From positions 1 to 64,000 of the forward strand of contig JABEVE010000091.1 in assembly GCA_013044035.1 (NCBI GenBank): a stretch of 64,000 nucleotides of DNA, read 5' to 3'. A model generated the notes under the pieces. That model saw only the letters and a list, made by a program, of their open reading frames with translations, was not told the DNA's origin and did no database searches. The position numbers and the translations under genes are program-made. This DNA comes from Burkholderiales bacterium (GTDB taxonomy: Bacteria; Pseudomonadota; Gammaproteobacteria; Burkholderiales; Burkholderiaceae_C). Positions 58,201 through 64,000 of the stretch are shown here, piece by piece (position 1 is the stretch's first letter; each line of letters begins with the position of its first letter).

Positions 58201-59985
58201 ATGAGCTACATCGCCCCTGTCCGCGACATGATGTTCGATCTCGAACATCTCGCAGGCCTCGATTCCCTTGCCAAACTGTCCGGCTTCGAGGACGCCACGC
58301 CCGATACCGCCCGGGCCGTGCTGGAGGAATGCGCCAGGTTCAACCAGGACGTGGTCGCGCCGCTCAACCGCGCCGGTGACCTGCAGCCCAGCCTGTGGAA
58401 GGACGGAACGGTGACCACCACGCCGGGTTTCAAGCAGGCGTTCAAGCAGTTCGCCGAGGGTGGCTGGCAGGGCTTGCAGCATCCGGTGGAGTTCAGCGGC
58501 CAGGGCCTGCCCAAGTGCATTTCCGCGGCCTGCACCGAAATGCTCAACAGCGCCAATCTGAGCTTCGCGCTCTGCCCGCTGTTGTCCGATGGCGCCATCG
58601 AGGCCCTGCTCACCGCGGGTTCGGATGATCAGAGGCAGCGCTACATCCCGAAGCTGATTTCCGGCGAGTGGACCGGCACCATGAACCTGACCGAGCCGCA
58701 GGCGGGTTCCGATCTTGCGCTGGTGCGTACCCGGGCCGAACCTCAGGTGGACGGCAGTTACCGCGTTTTCGGCCAAAAAATCTACATCACCTACGGCGAG
58801 CACGACATGGCCGAGAACATCGTCCATCTGGTGCTGGCCCGCCTGCCGGACGCCCCAGCCGGGGTCAAGGGCATTTCGTTGTTCATCGTGCCCAAGGTTC
58901 TGGCCGACGGACGGCGCAACGATGTGTGGTGCGCTTCCATCGAACACAAGCTCGGCATCAAGGCCAGTCCGACCGCCGTGCTGGTGTTCGGCGACGGCAA
59001 GGGTGTGGTGGGCGAGGGAGCTTTGGGGGAGTTGATCGGCGAGGCCAATCGCGGCCTGGAATACATGTTCATCATGATGAACGCTGCGCGCTACGCCGTG
59101 GGACTGCAGGGTATCGCGGTGGCGGAGGTCGCCTACCAAAAGGCGGCCGCTTATGCGAGAGATCGTGTGCAGTCGCGCCCGGTGGATGGCAGCGCGGCGC
59201 AGTCCGTGGCCATCATCCATCACCCGGACGTGCGTCGCATGCTCATGACCATGCGCGCCCTCACCGAAGGCGCACGCGCGCTGGCCCTGGTGGCGGCCGG
59301 CCTGCATGACGTGGGTCGCGCCCACGGCGACGCGCACCAACGCGCCGCGCACGAGGCCGCGTATGAATTTCTCGTCCCGCTGGTCAAGGGCTTCTCCACC
59401 GAAATGAGCATCGAGGTGGCCAGCCTCGGGGTGCAGGTTCACGGTGGCATGGGCTTCATCGAGGAGACCGGCGCCGCCCAGTTCTATCGCGATGCCCGCA
59501 TCCTCACCATCTACGAAGGCACTACGGCGATTCAGGCCAATGACCTGGTAGGGCGCAAAACCGTGCGCGATGCCGGCGCCTTGGCGCTGAACTTTGCCCG
59601 CCGCGTGGGGCAGACCGAAGAAGCACTCAAGGCCACGGGCGACCCCCAGGCCAGCGCCATGGCCGTGCAGCTCACCGCCGCTCGTGCCGCCTACGAGCGG
59701 GTTGTGCAGTTCATCGCCGCCAACGGCAAGTCCGATCCCAACGCCGCCTACGCGGGTAGCGTGCCGTACCTGATGCTGGCGGGCACGCTGATGGCCGGCT
59801 GGCAACTGGCGCAGGCATGGCTGGCGACGATCCGCCTGCCCGCAGAAGAGGCCGCTTTCGCCCAGGCCAAACGCAGCACGGCAGCCTTTTATTGCGCCCA
59901 CATCCTGCCGCGCTGCGGCGCGCTGCGAGACGCGGTGCTGCAGGGCGCGGACAGTGTGATGGCCCTGCCTGTGGAGGCGTTCTGA
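58201..59985 (+). CDS. Acyl-CoA dehydrogenase, large (DmdC/FadE-like) type
   Basis: This FAD enzyme introduces a double bond into an acyl-CoA and gives its electrons to ETF. The 594 residues are longer than the classic 380-residue enzymes. The N-terminal helical domain is followed by the beta-domain (WTGTMNLTEPQAGSDLALVRT, about 155-175), the C-terminal helices with the catalytic Glu in LTIYEGTTAIQ (about 435), and an extra C-terminal acetyl-CoA dehydrogenase-like domain. This build is typical of the 3-methylmercaptopropionyl-CoA dehydrogenase/AcdA-like group, though substrate is uncertain. The next gene starts three bases after its stop. Confidence 0.92.
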   Translation: MSYIAPVRDMMFDLEHLAGLDSLAKLSGFEDATPDTARAVLEECARFNQDVVAPLNRAGDLQPSLWKDGTVTTTPGFKQAFKQFAEGGWQGLQHPVEFSGQGLPKCISAACTEMLNSANLSFALCPLLSDGAIEALLTAGSDDQRQRYIPKLISGEWTGTMNLTEPQAGSDLALVRTRAEPQVDGSYRVFGQKIYITYGEHDMAENIVHLVLARLPDAPAGVKGISLFIVPKVLADGRRNDVWCASIEHKLGIKASPTAVLVFGDGKGVVGEGALGELIGEANRGLEYMFIMMNAARYAVGLQGIAVAEVAYQKAAAYARDRVQSRPVDGSAAQSVAIIHHPDVRRMLMTMRALTEGARALALVAAGLHDVGRAHGDAHQRAAHEAAYEFLVPLVKGFSTEMSIEVASLGVQVHGGMGFIEETGAAQFYRDARILTIYEGTTAIQANDLVGRKTVRDAGALALNFARRVGQTEEALKATGDPQASAMAVQLTAARAAYERVVQFIAANGKSDPNAAYAGSVPYLMLAGTLMAGWQLAQAWLATIRLPAEEAAFAQAKRSTAAFYCAHILPRCGALRDAVLQGADSVMALPVEAF

Positions 59986-59987
59986 CC

Positions 59988-60950
59988 ATGGCGCTGCCCA
60001 CAGTCTTATCCACGCTGCGCTTGCCCGTCATCGGTTCGCCGCTGTTCATCATCTCCAACCCCAAGCTGGTGATTGCGCAGTGCACGGCCGGCATCGTGGG
60101 TAGCTTTCCGGCACTCAACGCACGACCCGCCACGCAACTCGATGAGTGGCTGGCCGAGATCACCGAGGCGCTGGCGGCTTGGGACAAGACCCATCCGGAT
60201 CAGCCCGCCGCACCTTTCGCGGTGAACCAGATCGTCCACCGCAGCAACGACCGGCTGGAGCACGACATGATGGCCTGCGCCAGGTACCGTGTCCCCATCG
60301 TCATCACCTCGCTGGGTGCGCGGCCCGAGGTGAACCAGGGTGTGCATGCCTGGGGTGGCATCGTGCTGCACGACGTCATCAACCAGGCTTTCGCGCACAA
60401 GGCCATCGAGAAGGGGGCCGATGGCCTCATCCTCGTGGCCACCGGCGCGGGGGGGCATGCGGGCGTGCAATCGCCCTTCGCCCTGGTGCAGGAAACGCGG
60501 GCCTGGTTCGACGGTCCCATCGTGCTCTCGGGTGCTATCGCCAGCGGCGATGCGGTGCTGGCGGCACAGGCCATGGGGGCCGATCTGGCTTACATTGGCA
60601 GCGCCTTCATCCCCACCGAAGAAGCGCGCGCGGTGGACGGCTACAAGCAGATGATCGTGGGCAGCAGCGCCCAAGACATCGTCTACTCCAGCCTCTTCAC
60701 CGGCATTCACGGCAACTATCTGCGCGGTTCGATCGCCGCCGCGGGTATGGACCCGGACCACCTGCCGGAGGGCGATCCGAGCAAGATGGATTTCGCCTCC
60801 GCCATCGGCGGCGCGAAAGCGTGGAAAGACATCTGGGGCTGCGGCCAGGGCATCGGCGTGATCGACCGCGTCCTGCCGGCAGCCGAACTCGTAGCCAAAC
60901 TCGCCCGGGAATACCGCGCTGCACGGCAGCGGCTTGGCGCCGCGGCATGA
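59988..60950 (+). CDS. Nitronate monooxygenase-like FMN enzyme
   Basis: The 320-residue TIM-barrel flavoprotein matches the nitronate monooxygenase/2-nitropropane dioxygenase family. Motifs include LPVIGSPLFIISNPKLVIAQ at the start, the conserved ATGAGGHAGVQSPFALV phosphate/FMN loop, and LSGAIASGDAVLAAQAMGADL. Members oxidise nitronates or act as NADH:quinone or enoyl-CoA reductases. Tight coupling to the acyl-CoA dehydrogenase gene argues for a role in acyl-CoA or nitro-compound metabolism. The ATG at 59988 lies three bases after the preceding stop; an upstream frame extension is not conserved. Confidence 0.88.
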   Translation: MALPTVLSTLRLPVIGSPLFIISNPKLVIAQCTAGIVGSFPALNARPATQLDEWLAEITEALAAWDKTHPDQPAAPFAVNQIVHRSNDRLEHDMMACARYRVPIVITSLGARPEVNQGVHAWGGIVLHDVINQAFAHKAIEKGADGLILVATGAGGHAGVQSPFALVQETRAWFDGPIVLSGAIASGDAVLAAQAMGADLAYIGSAFIPTEEARAVDGYKQMIVGSSAQDIVYSSLFTGIHGNYLRGSIAAAGMDPDHLPEGDPSKMDFASAIGGAKAWKDIWGCGQGIGVIDRVLPAAELVAKLAREYRAARQRLGAAA

Positions 60951-61032
60951 CGCCGCGGCCCGGCAACTCCGCAGTTTCGGCCTATGCTTGTCGTGGGCAA
61001 ACCGCCCGCAGTCCTGATGGAGGTAGCTTGCC

Positions 61033-61407
61033 ATGCGTGCCCGTCATCAAGCCAACCACGCCCGCGCCGCGCCATCGTCCCGTCCCGCACCCGACCCGAT
61101 GCGCCTGGCGCAGTGCAAAACCTTCGCCGAGTTCTATCCCCACTACCTGGCCGAGCACCGCAACCCGTTGTGCCGACGGCTGCATGTCATCGGTTCCACG
61201 CTTGCGCTGAGCTGCCTGTTTTTTCTGCTGTTCACCGGCAACCCCTGGTGGCTCCCGACCGGCGTGGTTTGCGGCTACGCCTTCGCCTGGGTCGGCCATT
61301 ACTTTTTCGAGCACAACCGCCCGGCATCCTTCAAGCGACCGTTCTACAGCTTGATGGCCGACTGGGTGATGTGGTGGCAGACCTTGAGTGGCCGGTTGAC
61401 GCTGTAA
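61033..61407 (+). CDS. DUF962 / Mpo1-like membrane protein
   Basis: The 124 residues match the DUF962 family: FAEFYPHYLAEHRNPLCRRLHVIGS (about residues 31-55, with the conserved H-x4-N-x6-H pattern) and GYAFAWVGHYFFEHNRPASFKRP (about 81-103), with two membrane helices between. The yeast relative Mpo1 is a dioxygenase for 2-hydroxy fatty acids using Fe(II) bound by His residues. The four conserved His seen here fit that. The bacterial role is not established. The first 22 residues are a low-complexity leader, so the true start may be the ATG at residue 23. Confidence 0.85.
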   Translation: MRARHQANHARAAPSSRPAPDPMRLAQCKTFAEFYPHYLAEHRNPLCRRLHVIGSTLALSCLFFLLFTGNPWWLPTGVVCGYAFAWVGHYFFEHNRPASFKRPFYSLMADWVMWWQTLSGRLTL

Positions 61408-61503
61408 CGCTGGTCGCCCTAGCCACTCCCGGGCGCAGGCCTCTGGGCTAGGATGTTGTGGCCAGCGCAGTTCGCTCTGGAGTCCACTGCGCAAGCCCAA
61501 GCC

Positions 61504-62172
61504 ATGTCCTTCTCCCAAGACCCCGACTACGCCCTTCTGTTCCGCAACAACCAGCGCTGGGTGGATCGAACCAACAGCAACAAGCCGGGATTTTTCCAGT
61601 CACTGGCGCAGCAGCAGGCGCCCAAGTATTTCTGGGTGGGCTGTTCGGATTCGCGCGTGCCGGCCAATGAGGTCATCGACTTGGCGCCTGGCGAGGTGTT
61701 CGTCCATCGCAACGTGGCGAACGTGGTGCCGCACTCCGATCTCAACGCGCTGTCAACCTTGCAGTTTGCGGTTGATGTGCTCAGGGTCGAGCACATCCTG
61801 GTGGTGGGTCACTACGGCTGCGGCGGGATCAAGGCCGTGCTGGACAACGCGCGGGTCGGGCTCGCTGACAACTGGCTGGGCCATGTCGGCGATGTGATGG
61901 AGCGCCACCTGACCTTGCTCGACAGCCTGCCCGATGCGCAGACACGGCATGACCGGCTGTGCGAACTCAACGCCTTGGAACAGGCTCACAACATCTGCCG
62001 CAGCACCGTGCTGCAGGATGCCTGGGCGCGAAACCAGCGCCTGACGGTGCATGCCTGTGTCTACGGTCTCAAAGACGGCCTGCTGCGCGACCTCGGCTTC
62101 AATGTGCGCGAGCCGCATACCGTGATCGCGCACTACGCCCACGCCTTGGACGGCTTGCGCCAGGCCGGCTGA
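61504..62172 (+). CDS. Beta-class carbonic anhydrase
   Basis: This zinc enzyme interconverts CO2 and bicarbonate. The 222 residues have the three zinc ligands and the Asp/Arg pair: WVGCSDSRVPA (Cys and Asp-Arg, about residues 41-51) and VGHYGCGGIKA (His and Cys, about 101-111). Other beta-CA features are FVHRNVANVVPHSDL and the C-terminal VHACVYGLKDGLLRDLG. The ATG at 61504 starts the conserved region; an in-frame ATG at 61453 adds 17 residues. Proximity to cbbR and cbbL suggests a role in supplying inorganic carbon, though many heterotrophs also have this enzyme. Confidence 0.93.
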   Translation: MSFSQDPDYALLFRNNQRWVDRTNSNKPGFFQSLAQQQAPKYFWVGCSDSRVPANEVIDLAPGEVFVHRNVANVVPHSDLNALSTLQFAVDVLRVEHILVVGHYGCGGIKAVLDNARVGLADNWLGHVGDVMERHLTLLDSLPDAQTRHDRLCELNALEQAHNICRSTVLQDAWARNQRLTVHACVYGLKDGLLRDLGFNVREPHTVIAHYAHALDGLRQAG

Positions 62173-62207
62173 AGCCGCACACGACTCCGCGTGCTTTGCG
62201 CGCGGCC

Positions 62208-63200
62208 CTAGGACGCACGCCGCTGCCTGGGTTTTGACGGCGTGCTCGCCTGGCTGCTTGGAGCGGGCGGCATGAAGGCGGGAATCTGCGGCAGGTAGCT
62301 TTGCGCCATGGCCTGGCTCTCGCTCAGCATGAAATCCAGGAAGGTCTGCGCTACCACGGAGAGCTGCTTCTCGGCTGGGCGCAGCACGTACCACTGGCGG
62401 CGAATGGGAAAACCCTGCACGTCCAGTACCGTGATCTCGTCGCTGTTCTTCTCCAGCGCCAGGGTATGGGCGGAAAGCACCGCAAGACCCAAGCCCCCCG
62501 CCACCGCCAGCTTGATGGCTTCGTTGCTGCCGAGTTCCATGCGTACCTTGAGCGCCAGGCCGTGATCCCTGAAGTGATTTTCTGCCGCCAGTCTCGTGCC
62601 GGAACCGGACTCGCGAATGAGGAAGTACTCTTGCGCCAAACGCGGCAGGGTGATGTTGCGCTCCAAGGCCAGCGGGTGCTCGTGCGGCGCCACCACCACC
62701 AGCGGGTTGTCGAGAAACGCTTCGGCGCGCACATCCATGTGCTCGGGCGGCTGGCCCAGCACATACAGATCGTCGGCGTTGTCGCTCAGACGCTGCAGCA
62801 CCTTGCCACGGTTGGTGACCTCCAGGGAGACTTCGATGCCGGGGTAGCGCTCGAAAAAACGCCCGAGCAGGCGGGGAATGAAGTACTGTGCGGTGGTGAT
62901 GACGGACAGGCGCAGGCGTCCGGCCTTCGTCCCCTTCAAGTCGGACACCACCATCTCGAATCGGGCCAGATTGTCGAACATGGCCTGACAGACCTTCAGC
63001 AACTCAACGCCCGCATCGGTCAGGTACAGCTTTTTGCCCACCTGTTCCAGCAGCGGCAGGCCGACGATCTCGGACAGTTGCTTGAGCTGGATGGACACCG
63101 TGGGCTGGGTCAGGTGCAACTCCTCGGCGGCGCGCGTGACACTGCGCAGGCGAGCAATCGACTCGAACACTTTGAATTGGCGCAGGGTGGCGTGTCGCAT
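62208..63200 (-). CDS. cbbR: LysR-type regulator of CO2 fixation, CbbR
   Basis: The 330-residue LysR-family regulator has an N-terminal winged-helix domain (LRQFKVFESIARLRSVTRAAEEL, then LTQPTVSIQLKQLSEIVGLPLLE). The effector-binding domain carries the CbbR-type pattern: STTAQYFIPRLLGRFFERYPGI-like region and LFVLGQPPEHMDV-like region. It activates cbb genes in response to metabolites such as RuBP or NADPH in other autotrophs. It is transcribed away from cbbL, the classic CbbR arrangement. Identification rests on family and context. Confidence 0.9.
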   Translation of the reverse strand: MRHATLRQFKVFESIARLRSVTRAAEELHLTQPTVSIQLKQLSEIVGLPLLEQVGKKLYLTDAGVELLKVCQAMFDNLARFEMVVSDLKGTKAGRLRLSVITTAQYFIPRLLGRFFERYPGIEVSLEVTNRGKVLQRLSDNADDLYVLGQPPEHMDVRAEAFLDNPLVVVAPHEHPLALERNITLPRLAQEYFLIRESGSGTRLAAENHFRDHGLALKVRMELGSNEAIKLAVAGGLGLAVLSAHTLALEKNSDEITVLDVQGFPIRRQWYVLRPAEKQLSVVAQTFLDFMLSESQAMAQSYLPQIPAFMPPAPSSQASTPSKPRQRRAS

Positions 63201-63206
63201 AGATAG

Positions 63207-64000
<794 letters not shown>

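Overview
The window looks like a chromosomal segment of a high-GC, chemolithoautotrophic betaproteobacterium of the order Burkholderiales, most likely Thiomonas or a close relative. The reasons are the complete 14-gene nuo operon followed by a DUF2818 gene and a Nudix gene, the cbbR/cbbL pair encoding a form IA RuBisCO with carboxysome-type sequence features, and the mix of liv transport, fatty-acid oxidation and Pel genes. The genus is an inference; no rRNA gene is present to prove it.

Layout. 1-439: lower-GC border DNA with a strong hairpin, an unidentified ORF remnant and the 3' end of a tRNA-Leu gene, probably the scar or edge of an integrated element. 440-15208: nuoABCDEFGHIJKLMN (complex I, plus strand), then a DUF2818 membrane protein, a Nudix hydrolase, ComEC/Rec2 and an EamA-type transporter, all plus strand. 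20003-36222: minus-strand block, transcribed from high to low coordinates: PA2779-like small membrane protein, PA2778-like C39 peptidase/TPR lipoprotein, pelA-pelB-pelC-pelD-pelE-pelF-pelG, a lytic transglycosylase (MltB-like) and a small lipoprotein. This is a complete Pel exopolysaccharide machine with unusual extra genes at both ends. 36426-41465: minus-strand thiolase and a large single-chain restriction-modification-type enzyme, followed by a frameshifted DUF4160 gene.

42153-46818: a five-gene branched-chain amino acid-type ABC importer (binding protein, two permeases, two ATPases) with ATGA-type overlaps. 46847-51109: minus-strand MoxR ATPase, a hidden 53-residue ORF, DUF58 and TgpA-like transglutaminase genes. 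51233-54762: plus-strand histone-deacetylase-like enzyme, acyl-CoA synthetase and enoyl-CoA hydratase. 54882-56213: MscS-type channel. 56348-60950: etfB, etfA, acyl-CoA dehydrogenase and nitronate monooxygenase-like genes, preceded by a promoter with a TetR-type palindrome at the predicted transcription start. 61033-62172: DUF962 protein and beta-carbonic anhydrase. 62208 to the end: cbbR facing away from cbbL, with three palindromes between them; cbbL runs off the window.

Functionally the window joins respiration (complex I), CO2 fixation (RuBisCO, its regulator and a carbonic anhydrase), acyl-CoA oxidation feeding electrons through ETF, and biofilm matrix export (Pel). The less ordinary items are the Pel locus (added protease/TPR pair, a 167-bp palindromic element between pelD and pelE, an in-frame 15-bp repeat array in pelA, no obvious c-di-GMP I-site in PelD), a small secreted-type ORF inside the moxR-DUF58-tgpA operon, and an operator-like palindrome between moxR and the deacetylase gene. 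I found no CRISPR array, no complete tRNA or rRNA gene and no complete insertion sequence.
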